Made by a program: the position numbers and the translations under genes
NCBI GenBank assembly: GCA_039654915.1
Contig: CM077597.1
Location: 43,064,001 to 43,128,000 of the forward strand
Length of the DNA: 64,000 nt
Direction: 5' to 3'
Source of the DNA: Aquilaria yunnanensis
Lineage: Eukaryota; Streptophyta; Magnoliopsida; Malvales; Thymelaeaceae
Notes under the pieces: generated by a model
Told to the model about the DNA's origin: nothing
The model's input: the letters and a program-made list of their open reading frames with translations, nothing else
The model's database searches: none
Shown: positions 11,901 to 22,738 of the stretch, in pieces
How positions within the stretch are numbered: the first letter of the stretch is position 1
How the letters are laid out: every line of letters starts with the position of its first letter

Positions 11901-12900
11901 ACATACTACTCATCGGGAATGACATTTCTGAGCTATAGTCTGTGAAGACTTGGCTAGGGAAATGTTTCTCTATGAAGGACTTGGGTGAAGCAACCTATGT
12001 GTTAGGCATTAGGATCTATAGAGATAGATCTAGAAAGCTTCTTGGCCTAAGTCAAAGTACATATATTGACAAGGTGCTAAAGAGGTTTAGCATGCAAGAT
12101 TCCAAGAAAGGATTCTTGCCCATGTCACATAGTATAACTCTTTCTAGATCTCAGTGTCCGAGTACACCCGAAGAGAGAGAGCGCATGAGTAAGATTCCAT
12201 ATGCCTCGCCAATTGGATCTATCATGTATGCCATGATATGTACTCATCCCAATGTCTCATATGCCTTAAGCATGACAAGTAGGTACCAATCGAACCCTGG
12301 TGAGAGTCACTGGACAGCTGTTAAGAACATCCTTAAGTACTTACGAAGGACTAAGGATGCATTCTTGGTCTTTGGAGGTGAAGATGAGCTCGTTGTAAGG
12401 GGTTACACCGATGCAAGCTTCCAATCCGATAAGGATGATTTTAGATCACAATCTAGTTACGTGTTTTGTATTGGTGGTGGTGCTGTGAGCTGGAAGAGTT
12501 CAAAGCAAGAGACAGTAGCTGACTCTACAACAGAATCTGAGTACATTGCCGCCTCTGAAGCTGCAAAAAGACAGTTTGGATCAAGAAGTTCATCACTGAA
12601 CTTGGAGTGGTTCCAAGCATAGCCGACCTGATAGAGTTCTATTGTGACAACAATGGAGTAATCACACAGGCTAAGGAACCTCGATCTCACCAGATATCCA
12701 AACATATACTCCGACGCTATCATCTCATCAGAGAGATCATCGAGAGGGGTGATGTAAGGATATGCAGGACTTCGACAGACAACAACATTGCTGATCCACT
12801 GACAAAGCCCCTTACGCAGCAGAAACATGATAGCCATTCTAGGACCATCGGTATTAGATACATGGATGATTGGCTTTTAGTGCAAGTGGGAGATTGTTAG
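8931..12900 (+). pseudogene. Copia gag-pol, broken by stops and two frameshifts
   Basis: Start ATG at 8931 (MAQNTSTLS). Gag covers residues 1 to about 270 and ends in a CX2CX4HX4C zinc knuckle (9678-9719). Protease: the active-site triad codes D-I-G (9825-9833) instead of D-T/S-G. Integrase keeps DD35E spacing (second D at 10601, E at 10709), but the HHCC region reads WYYR-stop-GN where WHYRLGH is expected. RT keeps YVDD (11891-11902). RNase H is recognisable (GYTDASFQSD, then ADSTTESEYIAASEAAK), as is the usual tail ADPLTKPL...QKHD. In-frame stops lie at 8964, 9066, 9255, 10239, 10604, 11501, 11774, 11810 and 11936. Frameshifts lie near 10458 and 12575. The terminal stop (12898-12900) overlaps the first bases of the 3' LTR. 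Confidence 0.93.
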
Positions 12901-14291
12901 TGTTGTGCGCAAAAAGCCAATCATGAGATGATTGTACTTTTGCACATTGAGTCATGATATTTTATTAAGGCATTAATCCAGCAATTATGTTTGTTGTTTT
13001 ATTTCTGTGTAACGTAATAAACATAATTGTAACCCTAGAATAATGATATTTTCAAACGTCCCTGGTCTAGTATTATTGTGGAGCGGGTTGCAATAATACA
13101 TATCGACTAGCATATGTGGAGACTAATATGAGATATGTAGTCTACATATGGGTACAAGTTGGAGAACTTGTGTACTGGACCGACCAACCATGAGAACACT
13201 ACATGGATCGTTACATGAGTGTCATAAGTGATTCTTATAGTAATCATGGTATATGTAGTCCTTCGACCTAAGATCATCAAGGTTACCTACATGTGAGTCA
13301 CATACTTTGATACTTTCCTTTGTTGCTCGTAACTGAGTGAACTTGAAGGAGGTCATTGGGTATGCCACATATCATGCGGAGGGATTTGTATGATCAAGAT
13401 GGGATTTGTCCCTCCTATGTAACGGGAGTGATATCTTCGGGCCCCTTGATAGAGTGAGACTTAGAAAAATGCATGGCCATGCTCGAATGAGTTGATATAT
13501 GATATCATTGTCATCAGTTTAAGTTGGTCTACTCGGTAATCAAGAAACCAAAGATTGGGCTATACGAGAGTGACACATTCCATGTCTTGTGTTTAGTCTT
13601 GATATCTTGGACAAAGGGACATAGCATATATTAGTGATGATCACAAAGATTTAGTCGAATCATCGACAATCTTGTCACTTGGGTAGCAATGATGTGTTGC
13701 TAGACACCGCTCATTACTTATGATCATAAATGTGATTATAAGAACCTATTGGGTCGCACACATAGAGCTATTTGGATCATTAGAGTGCATGGGCTAATAA
13801 TTTGGGTTTTGGTTTCACAATAATTTCGTATTAATAATGGGGCCAATAGTTGAGCCATTGTTAAGCCCGAAATTAAAGTCTAATTGGATTAGAGCTTTGA
13901 AACCCATTAGGCTTGGAAGTTGAGTCTCACTATAAATACAACTTTTAGTGAGAAATTCGCAGGTCTCTTTGCCCTATCCTCCCAAAAGGACAGCCGCACT
14001 CTACACTTGCAATTCCTTGGAGGACGCAAGCTAGCACTGCGAGCGCAAGAGAAATGCATCTGCCGGGACATGGTGGAAGCGTGATGATCCCGAGAGGCTC
14101 GTGTAGATACCATAGAGAGCTTGAACACGTCAACTGTTCAGGTTTTGTGATTCAACTCTACAGTTGAGTGAGAGATCTCAACAAAAAATTAGGTATGAAA
14201 ATTTTGGAACACCCGGTTTACCCTGTTTCACTTGGATCCTGGAGGGTTCCGGTTAAATTCCGCTGCGCTATTTAGCTCCCGAAACCCAACA
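12895..14291 (+). repeat. 3' LTR of the Copia element
   Basis: Starts tgttagtgttgtgcgc directly after a purine-rich stretch (aagtgggagat, 12884-12894) that serves as polypurine tract, and ends gaaacccaaca. TATAAATA is at 13931-13938. It lacks about 15 bases present in the 5' LTR near 6945-6960. The target duplication gggtt follows. Confidence 0.95.
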
Positions 14292-14764
14292 GGGTTTGTG
14301 TTAATTTGATGCCATGAACCTTGTTTATGCCTTGGAACATAGGAAACATTAATGGAACCTTTTGGCTTGAAGTATGATGCTTGTGGTGGATGGTTGTTAC
14401 TAATTTAAAGTTCATTAAGAAAAAGGGATTTATGGTTCCTGCTTAATTGATGCCATTCATAGCTTGTTTGAGGTAGAATTCATTATGAGTGGTGTTGATT
14501 TGTGTATGTGATGATCACGGTGGACTAATGGCATTCCTAGATTAGTGTGATATTTGTGTGCATCTAAAGCTTTATTTAGATGGTGAACTCTGGCCTAGGG
14601 AGTATATTTTACAAGTATGCAAAGTGGGGAGGCATTTCTAGCATGTTTAGAAATGTACCCATCAAGGAAAACTAGTTTAATTGGCCATAATAGCACAACA
14701 TTAGTTCAGGTATAAGGTTTAGTACCATCAAGAGCCTAGCTGGGCCTTTGGTTTCAAAGTCCCG

Positions 14765-14912
14765 ATGTAGGATCCCTAATGTACCTAGATGGGTTCCATG
14801 GAACCTAATGATTATGAGTCTAACGATGGTAATTGTTACTCCATTAGGGTAAACCAAATAATGGTAGACAAGTGAGTACCGTGAGTGAAGGTTTAGCGTA
14901 TTTGTAGTAGAG
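14765..14912 (+). repeat. Direct repeat, copy A (partner about 21460-21600)
   Basis: The stretch sharing tgggttccatggaacctaat and gattatgagtc recurs at 21479 onwards with scattered changes. Similarity also extends leftwards into 19371-19404, on the other side of the CACTA insertion. It is either an internal tandem repeat of the host LTR or a duplication flanking the inserted block 14913-19370. Confidence 0.75.
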
Positions 14913-15233
14913 ATGTAAAAAAATACCCTACGTAGCCTTATCCTTCCTAAACCCAGCTACCTAAGCCTGAACCTGACTTTACCCGCAAATTCATAGGGGG
15001 TACGGGTTTAACTAATCCTACTCGACCCTACTTGCACCTCTTCTAAACTAGTATATTGATATTCAAAATATGATTTTATTTCTAAATAAAATTATAATTT
15101 AACATATATAACCATACATTACTCTAGTTTATGATTTTTTAGGTATTAATTATAAATATACAGATTTTTTTGAAAATATATATAAATATATGAACAAGAA
15201 GTGTTAAAAAAGGCCAACATATATCTTAAAATA

Positions 15234-15495
15234 GAGAAAAGGTCAAAAAAAGGTTTTATAAGTTTTGCAATTTTTCTAAGTAAGTTCTATATATTCATGA
15301 TTTTCTGTTTAAGCCCTATATCTTTGAAAATATGATCTTTTTTAGTTCTATAGCCGGAAAACTTGATGGAAATCCAATGTGGTAGATAACGGACATTAAA
15401 AACAAGGGAAAATATCAAAATTAGTCATCTAACTTCATAACTTTTCTCATTAAGTCACAAAGTTCTTGTTTTCTTGCAACTTACTCTTAGAACTC
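15234..15495 (+). repeat. Left arm of the long inverted repeat
   Basis: Begins gagaaaaggtcaaaaaaagg and runs to the ttcttgcaacttac region. It matches the reverse complement of 19000-19263 along its whole length with substitutions and small indels. Confidence 0.85.
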
Positions 15496-15518
15496 CAAAT
15501 ATTCTCTTTTGTTGCCAT

Positions 15519-17879
15519 TGTCGTTACCCACTCCGGGGTAGTCCAGTTATGGTGCCAAAACTGTGCATTTAAACTCTCAAGATTGGTAATGTTCTGTAGG
15601 CCATCAGAACACTACCCTTAGTGTGCATACCCAAGTGGCCCTCTTGGGCACTATGTAAACACATGCATATTGGTCCAACCATCATACACATATTTACATT
15701 TCATGCACATCATGGCAGCTAAGAAGGAAAACACTAGCACAAGTCTTAGTTTTGGCTTCTACACATTGGACAATTTTGTTAAGTTCTAGTGACCAGCTAC
15801 TGCACCTGTAACTTCCACTAATAAACTGTATCATTCTAGCCACATACCTCCTATTTTATTTGCTCCATTATCAAGTAGAGACTTAGAGCAAACCAAGAAA
15901 TTTTGTTTTACATCAATAGCTCACCTATGGACTAAGTTATGGATTTTTTAAGTTGGTTACAAAATTCTGACCAAATAAACAGTAACTTAGCTAACTTTGC
16001 AACATCATATCTTTGGCTAAAGGGATCCAAATTCAGAAATTCAAAATTCCAGTTCAACCTTTGAATGTTATCTAGATGTGGTCAAAATTTAATATCAAGA
16101 TTCATTCCACACAGGGAGATATTAAACTTTAGGTACAGGGTCAAAATTCTGGCAACTTTTGGACCATTTTGCCCATACAATTTTTCCAAACCAGGCAAAC
16201 ACTTCATTCACAAGGGGAAATCCCTCCAAGGCTATCCCATACATGTCCAATAAAGATAAGAATTAAATTCACTTGCATCTAGCAACTTTATGTGGCCAAA
16301 AAAGAATTTATAAGTAAGCAGCCTATCATTCACACTTAGGCAGCTTTGCACCACATCACATACATAGCCAAAACATTACTCAAATGTTCACATACTTGTC
16401 TCATTTTACATACATTACATGTACATGCATACATGCATTATAATATAGTCTTAACTCAGCTAAATACGCACCCTAGGTTACAGTAGGTCCTGAGACACAA
16501 TGGACTCCAAAAACAGGATGCTGGACAGCTGCTGTACAACACAGTAAGCACCATTACTAAAAATACCAAATGTGCTCCTAAAATCACAAAATTTTCAGAT
16601 CATAACTAGACATATGGAAGTTCATGTACCTGAAATTGCATAAATAAATTCAAACGAAAACTATTAATTTGAACGTTTTCTTTCAGGTGCTCTTGAAATG
16701 GACAAAAAGGGGGTAAGTTTCTTGAATGAAACTTAGTAAGGGCTTATCAATAAAATCTTCAAACTCCAGGCATATACCTGAATTCAAAAGACACTAAAAC
16801 ACAAAAATACAGTATAAACACACCAATATACACATCCAAATGCACAAACAAACATATGAAATGCTGGCAGCAATAACACATTAAGGTTAGTCCATAATCA
16901 TGCAATTAAACATTAAGAATTCAATATAGTAGCCCTCCTCAAGCTATTGCTTAGTCTTAAGAGGTCATTAGGTCTTAGTTAGTACTAACTTGGGCTCTAG
17001 AAGCCCTGAATTTCATTGCCATAACAGAGCACCAAAGCTATAGGGTTGAAACCCTTGGTGCAATTTCCCCCTTAACCTAAACTTGGTTCATCAAGCTCTT
17101 GGCTCTCTTCCAAGCTTAGGGTCTTAGGTTCATGGATGTTTGGGCATCTGAATTGAACAATAAACAGCCATGAAACCCAGATAAAACCCTTACCTTTTTC
17201 TGGAAATCCAATAAACCCTTTGTAAACCCAAAAACTAGGGATTATAGCCTTCCTTGATGCTTCGGTTGTTTTCTCTTGCTTTCTCTTGATTATTTGCAGT
17301 AAGATGGCTGTGGTGGATGGTGGAGGAGCTCAAAGAGATGAGGCTAGCAGGTGGAGGTCAAATTTTGGGAAGAAAATGGGTGAAAATAATTTTTTTCTAG
17401 CTTTATTTCTTTATTTATCTTTAGTAATGGCATGTTTGCAAATTTTGCAAACTTCAAGCCACACTTGGATAGATTATTTCCAGCCATTTTGGCTGGGAAA
17501 ATGACATATTTTGACCTTTTTTAACCTTGGTCAAAAGTCATTTTCACCTTAGAAAAAATCCAGGACACTTAAGCACCTTAGTTGTCATTATGCCATAAAT
17601 GACAAACTTTGCCTCTTTGAGCACTTTGGTCCCCAACAATATATTTAATTCCTTCCATATTCTTTCTTCATAATTCCATCCATATCTTTTCTTCATAATT
17701 CCATCCATTTCCTTTCCATAGCCATATTTAGAAATTTGTACAATTGAGTACCCAATCTTTGTAACCTTACAATTTAGTCCATAGGTCACTTGAAAATTAG
17801 GCAATATATCAATGCTTTCGTAAGGACCAAGCTATCATTGTTTTTGTCACTTAAGGGAGTGTATATTGAATACGTTACA
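15519..17879 (-). mobile_element. Solo LTR of the TGTAACG Gypsy family, minus strand
   Basis: Read on the minus strand it begins TGTAACGTATTC (17879 downwards) and ends GGGTAACGACA (15519), so it has TG...CA ends over 2,361 bp. Size and start match the LTR at 54144. It lies inside the left part of the long-inverted-repeat element and is therefore younger than it. No matching 5-bp flanks were seen, and no internal region accompanies it. A 72-codon plus-strand frame at 17286-17504 is not considered a gene. Confidence 0.6.
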
Positions 17880-18999
17880 CTTCACAATTCATACACTATG
17901 GAGAAAATTAAAGCATTATAAGTTTAAGTCTTTATGCTGTAATTTTCCCATTTTGTGAAGGTGGTAACAGTTGTTCTTCAAGCACAAATTTGTTGGATTT
18001 TCTCTTTTTCTTCCTCATTGAGAGTGAAGAACAAAAAACAATTTTCATACTTTTCAATCGAAAAATACAGAATTTAAGTGATAATACTAATCATGATCGA
18101 AAAATTAAAAACGTATAAAGCTTCTAGAAAATGGAGAATTTCTAGTCAGAAGTGAAACAAAAAACCTCTAGCCAAGCAACCACTAGATCATGTTCCAATG
18201 AGAAAGAAGGAGTTGAATGACCTCAATCTTGATCCAAATATTGATGGCTTAATTATATTGCCCCACTATTTTATAATTAATTAATTTTCTTATTTATCTA
18301 TATATTCATCAATTTATAGATCCATTTTTTCATCATCAGCGAAATCATCACCATTACACTGTTATTGACAACACACACACACACACTTATGGCTCATTTT
18401 ACAAAATTTTGCAGTTTATTCTTTTAAGCTTATATAAAAGCATGAAGAATTAATGTGAAGAAGATTATATTGTCTTATCATGGAATCCAGAAAGTACAAT
18501 GAAATATATATACAATGAAATATTATAAAATTAGCTGTGAAATATTAAGTAATGAGTTATTTATTATACTGTTATTAATTAATATTTTTAATTTTTACTT
18601 GACTTGTACATCAATTAAAATTCTATAATTTAATGTGCTCAAAAAATATTTTAAAAATATTTTTCAAAATTTTATTTTTAAGTTTGATAACTCTAAATAA
18701 TTAATTAATTTCTAAAAAAAATTTTCAAATAATTGTTAAGTAGGTAAAGTGCTAGTTTTTAAATGGCTTAAGTGACATACTATTCTCATTCTCATAGTAT
18801 ATTTCATTGATGTAATGGCCACCAATGGTCTCAAAACAAAGTAAATATAATAGTTTATTTAGAAGAAGAAGAAGACGAAGACGAAGAAGAAGAAGAAGAA
18901 GAAATGGTTATTTTGAACATCTTTTGAAAAATCTAGACACAAAAGCAATAGCCCAACTTGCACATTTCAATTAGAATTACATAGTTCTGTATTTCTTTT
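17880..18999. other. Interior of the inverted-repeat element, non-coding
   Basis: AT-rich, with no credible frame. It contains cacacacacaca at 18371-18386 and a GAA-rich purine run at 18861-18903. No transposase remnant was recognised. Confidence 0.5.
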
Positions 19000-19263
19000 G
19001 AACCTAGGGTTGAATTGCAAGAAAATAGGGATTTTGTGACTTAATTAGAAAAGTTATGAAGTTAGATGACTAATTTTAATATCTATCCCTTATTTTTAAC
19101 ATCAATTATATGCCATATAGGATTTCTGTCAAAATTTCCGGCCATAGGACTAACAGAGATCACATTTTTAAAGATATAGGACTTAAATAGAAAATCATGA
19201 AAATATAGGATTTACTTATAAAAGTTTTGAAAGTTATAGGACTTTTTTTTTTGCCTTCCCCTC
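19000..19263 (-). repeat. Right arm of the long inverted repeat
   Basis: Its reverse complement aligns with 15234-15495. The arm ends with a T-rich run followed by gccttcccctc. Confidence 0.85.
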
Positions 19264-19647
19264 GAGTTGGTGAGATGTACCCACCTACCAGCGGGTGGGT
19301 TCTATCCGAACTTGATTACTTGTAGGGAGGGCTTAAGATTAGCTATACCCAGCCTAAACCTGGCCCATCCTAGAGGGGCCTTCGGGTTTGAGGTCTTAAT
19401 GTGGCACTCCAACATAAATGCAAAATCACAACTGGAAGTCAGTCATTAGACATGATAGTCACTAATCAGTTGGAATCAAACAAGTGTTCTTTTTGTCATG
19501 ATTGCTAGGCCATTGAATGTTTCAGTCGCCTACTTTGCAACCATATTTCAATCATGAAATTTTCCCAAATTAGACTACAGCTACTTTTCAATTCATTTTT
19601 TTTTGTCCCAGTTTGATTGCAGTCACCTTTTCATGGCTAAGTTGATA

Positions 19648-20190
19648 TAGGGGTTTAGGGTTTTTAGGGTTTAGATTTTTTTTAGAGTTTAGGGATATAT
19701 GTATTGGGATTTTTTTTTTGTTTAAGTTTTGATATATTTTTTTTGGGTTTAGTAATATGGAATTTTGATTTAGGGTTTTCAAGGGGTTAAGGGTATTGGG
19801 TATAATTTAGGGTTTGGGATTTTTATTTAGGGTTTAGGGTTTGAAATTAGTCTTTAGGCATATGGAATTAGCTAGATAAGTTTAGTGTATTGAATTAATT
19901 CAATATTAGGGTTTTAGGATTTGTTTTAGGGTTATTTAAGGTTAATTTGGAGCTTTTCCATGGTTTAAGGATTGAGAATTTTTGTAGGGTTTAGAGATAT
20001 AAAATTAGTATTTAGGGTTTTTAAGGGTATAATTAAGTATTAAACTATTGAAATTTAAGGTTTGAGATTTGTATTTAGGGTTTAGGGTTTGGGGTTAATG
20101 ATAGATTAGGTTTTGGGTTTAGGGATATAAAATTAGGGTTTTAAGGTTTAATTAGGGTTTAAGGATATAGAATTAGAGTTTAGGGTTATA
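19648..20190 (+). repeat. Degenerate telomere-type (TTTAGGG) repeat array
   Basis: Dozens of gggtttaggg, ttagggttt and tttagggatat words occur with irregular spacing over about 540 bp, all in the same orientation. They are related to the plant telomere unit TTTAGGG but heavily diverged and interspersed with AT-rich linkers. The array lies entirely inside the CACTA element. Confidence 0.85.
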
Positions 20191-20196
20191 ATGTAT

Positions 20197-20308
20197 CATA
20201 TATAATTGTGTGTGTATGTGTATTAAATATATATATGATTATATATTATTATTTATATATATTATCATATATTGATATATCATATACATATATTATTATT
20301 ACTATTAC

Positions 20309-20339
<31 letters not shown>

Positions 20340-20387
20340 GATATATAGATCATATGTATGTATATGATATATATGATATATATATTG

Positions 20388-20419
<32 letters not shown>

Positions 20420-20420
20420 T
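20197..20420. repeat. AT and ATT microsatellites inside the CACTA element
   Basis: Alternating AT/TATG stretches are followed by two (TTA)n runs near 20292-20332 and 20387-20419. They directly follow the telomere-like array. Confidence 0.9.
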
Positions 20421-21456
20421 ACATATCTTATACTAAAAGCCCATAAAAATCCTAACCTTGCCCATATAACAACCCTGACATCTCATCTCTCTTGCCAGCA
20501 CTACTAAAAACAAATCCCTCATTAATTCTCCATCATTTCAACCATTCATCATATGCCATTGGCCACTTACCGTTCATCATCAGTCATTCGCCATTCTAAG
20601 CTATTCCTCGCCTCAATCCTTGGTCAGCCTCGGTCTCCTCAAAATCCTTGCCTGTCAATGTCCTCGTTCTTCGCCCATCGATGTCCTTGGTCTCACTTTT
20701 TTTCATCTATTATCTCCATCCGCATGACCTCTTCCTCACTTGTATGCATCACCCGTCTACCAAACGTATCCACGTTGGCGTTTTAAGCTGTTTTTTACCT
20801 GCCCTGTCCACCTTGCCTCCTTGGCCTTGCCGCCATCCACCTTGGTCTTTTTGGCCTTGCCGCTGTCTGCCTTGGTATCTCTACCTCCCGCTCAGCCTCC
20901 TTCAAATTTGGGTTTTAAAATTTTTTAATTTTTCTCCAAATTTGATTTTTTAATTTTATGAATTTTTTTTATTTTTTATTTTTTGTATGTATATTGATTT
21001 TTTTATTAATATAAATGTATTTTATTTACTTTTTAATTTTATTATGTAATTATTTTATTGTTAATAATTAAAAATTTTAATATTCATACCTATTTAATGT
21101 AACTATCAATTAAATCATAAATAAATAAATAATTAAATTAAGTAATATTAATTAAATGACAATTATATTAAATAATAATGTAATTTTTTGGAAGGAAAAT
21201 CTCTTAATACATCGACTGAATTGCGACTAAAAAGATAGTCACTACTATAGTGACTGAAAGAGTCAGTCATAAATTCTCAGTTGAATCTTGATTGATATTG
21301 TCAGTCACTTTTTGCAGTTGATATTCAGTCGGGAACCATTTGTGCCTTGAAAAGATCCAACTATCTTGTACAGTCATAAAGTAGTCAATTTTGGACTATA
21401 TAGTAACTAAAATCCGACTGAAAAGTCAATTGCTATCTTGCATTCATCTTGTAGTG

Positions 21457-22738
21457 TGGGAACCCTAGTGCACCTAGGTGGGTTCCATGGAACCTAATGA
21501 TTATGAGTCCAACCATGGCAATTGATACTCCATTAGGGTGAACCAAGTAATGATGGATAGATGAGCACCATGAAGGTTTAGTACATTTGTAGCCTATGCA
21601 TGTTTACTTGAGGCACAAATGAGAACCTAGTGCACTCTTGGTAGGAATTTGAGGTGAAAGCTTACTACAATGATAGCCTAGGTAAGTCTAAGGACTTGAG
21701 GCACTATATGGAGGCTTAGTACACCTAGTGAGTTCCTTGGAACTCAGGTGAAGTGCATCCTCCACGTTCACCTATACAACAATCAAGAAAAGGTTAAGTA
21801 GTGAGCTAAGATCACTGAGTTGGCAAGCCAAGACTTGCTAGGTACGAGTTAGCAGCCATAACTTACTAGGTATGGAGTGACACCTATATGAGGACTAAGT
21901 AGAGGATAATCCCCAAGGGATTAAAACTAGTGTGCATTGAGTTTAGCCTCACACTGTATAAGCTCACAATTGACTAAATATGATATGTCTGTGTGTGTGT
22001 GTGTGTGTGTGTATGTGTCTATTTGTGTGTCTCCTCAGTATTTTTCTTGCAAGTTTGAGAATCCCTTATTGGGAATTGTCGATTCTCACTCCTTTAGAGT
22101 TTGTTGTGCAGATTTTGTTTCTATAGAGCCGGCAACCTTCAAGGGTTGTTAAGCTAGACTTATGAGCAAGTATTTGTTTATTTGAATCCTTGTAATTCTA
22201 GTTTTTTTGGTTTACTCGTTAGTTAAATTACGGTACTAAATATATTGTTTTTGGCGAATAGAGGCTAGTGAAGCACAAGGGAGGTTTTTTAGAGCTTACC
22301 ACTAGGAAGTCAGTCCAAGGTGGGAGCTAGTTAGGGATCTCAATAATTGTACTTTTGGTGTATATATTTATACACTAGTTGGGTCCAATATACACGGTTG
22401 AGTAGCAAACTCTGTGGTAACTTTCAGATGTGAACATAGTATACTTTTGTATGGATGCATGCATATAGTTGATTATGTGTAGTTAAATTCACATCTATTT
22501 TGAATGCTTTGATGGTTTTGATGTTGGGTTTATGATGAAATGCCATGGAAATGTTTTATGTTTTATGATTTGTTTAATAGTTTAAGTCAAAGCATTACTC
22601 ATGCATGGTTGCATAGTAGGTTAATTAACTAGAAGTATGAAGGTTTTAACTAGTATGTGTATAATTAATTAGCCAATTACGACTAGTGTGGGATAAGTTC
22701 CCATAGGCTTCCTGGGCAAGCTTACGAGGGGCTGTCAC
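21457..22738 (+). repeat. 3' part of the host TGTAACG-family LTR
   Basis: Continues the split LTR after the CACTA insertion. It contains a (TG)n microsatellite at about 21987-22012 and the aagggttgttaagc block shared with 55919-55933, and ends near ggggctgtcac. The 71-codon frame over the TG run is not a gene. Confidence 0.6.

Larger units (their letters stand above)
6102..14291 (+). mobile_element. Ty1/Copia LTR retrotransposon, full-length, non-functional
   Basis: A complete element: two LTRs of 1,411 and 1,397 bp in direct orientation, TG...CA ends, tRNA-iMet primer site, one gag-pol region, and a perfect 5-bp target duplication gggtt (6097-6101 and 14292-14296). The domain order protease, integrase, RT, RNase H defines Ty1/Copia. 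The protein resembles the plant family usually annotated as TNT1-94-like. Stops and two frameshifts make it incapable of autonomous movement. It inserted into the older TGTAACG LTR. Three further LTRs of the same family occur in the window as solo LTRs. Confidence 0.95.
15234..19263. mobile_element. Element with long terminal inverted repeats (Mutator-like or foldback)
   Basis: Arms 15234 to about 15495 and about 19000-19263 are reverse complements over about 260 bp, with long identical blocks such as aacttcataacttttct and its complement. Removing the LTR nested at 15519-17879 leaves about 1.67 kb. No transposase frame is visible between the arms. The interior has an (AC)n tract at 18370-18386 and a GAA/GAC purine tract at 18861-18903. 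Long arms suggest a non-autonomous Mutator-like element. The adjacent 9-bp flanks do not match, so the class is unproven and the ends could be off by several bases. Confidence 0.65.
19405..21456. mobile_element. Non-autonomous CACTA (En/Spm-type) transposon
   Basis: Left end cactccaacataaatgcaaa and right end (reverse complement) cactacaagatgaatgcaag pair over about 30 bp with few mismatches. The right end is the canonical CACTACAAG. A 3-bp target duplication tgg flanks both ends (19402-19404 and 21457-21459), as expected for CACTA elements. Both subterminal zones are packed with short 'agtcactgac/cagtcg'-type motifs in both orientations, the usual transposase-binding clusters. The 2,052-bp body encodes no transposase. 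It holds a degenerate TTTAGGG array and AT/ATT microsatellites, so it would have been mobilised in trans. Confidence 0.88.
5472..22738 (+). mobile_element. Gypsy-type LTR (TGTAACG family), split by nested insertions
   Basis: Host LTR pieces are 5472-6101, 14297-15233, 19264-19404 and 21460-22738, together about 3.0 kb. They align in order with the LTR at 54144-56560. Shared landmarks are a diverged tgctatagccctcc start (versus tgtaacgactctct), an 'aagggcaaaatggtaatg' type word, the 'aagggttgttaagc' block (22141-22155 versus 55919-55933), and an end near ggggctgtcac. The interruptions are the Copia element, the inverted-repeat element and the CACTA element. Flanks taacc (5467-5471) and gaacc (22739-22743) could be a decayed 5-bp target duplication. 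No internal gag-pol follows, so it is probably a solo LTR. Ends are approximate. Confidence 0.55.

Noticed and set aside
14908..15060. Possible hAT-type MITE end (agagatgtaaaaaaatacccta)
   Set aside because: No convincing inverted partner or 8-bp duplication could be found nearby.
19648..20190. A true internal telomere or chromosome-fusion site
   Set aside because: Repeats are highly degenerate, in one orientation, and confined within a transposon with intact ends and target duplication.
20499..20511. cactactaaaaac as left end of the CACTA element
   Set aside because: It pairs with the right terminus over only six bases and has no matching 3-bp flank; 19405 pairs over about 30 bp and has tgg on both sides.
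21937..22152. 71-codon frame across the TG microsatellite
   Set aside because: The VCVCVCVC translation is simply the dinucleotide repeat.
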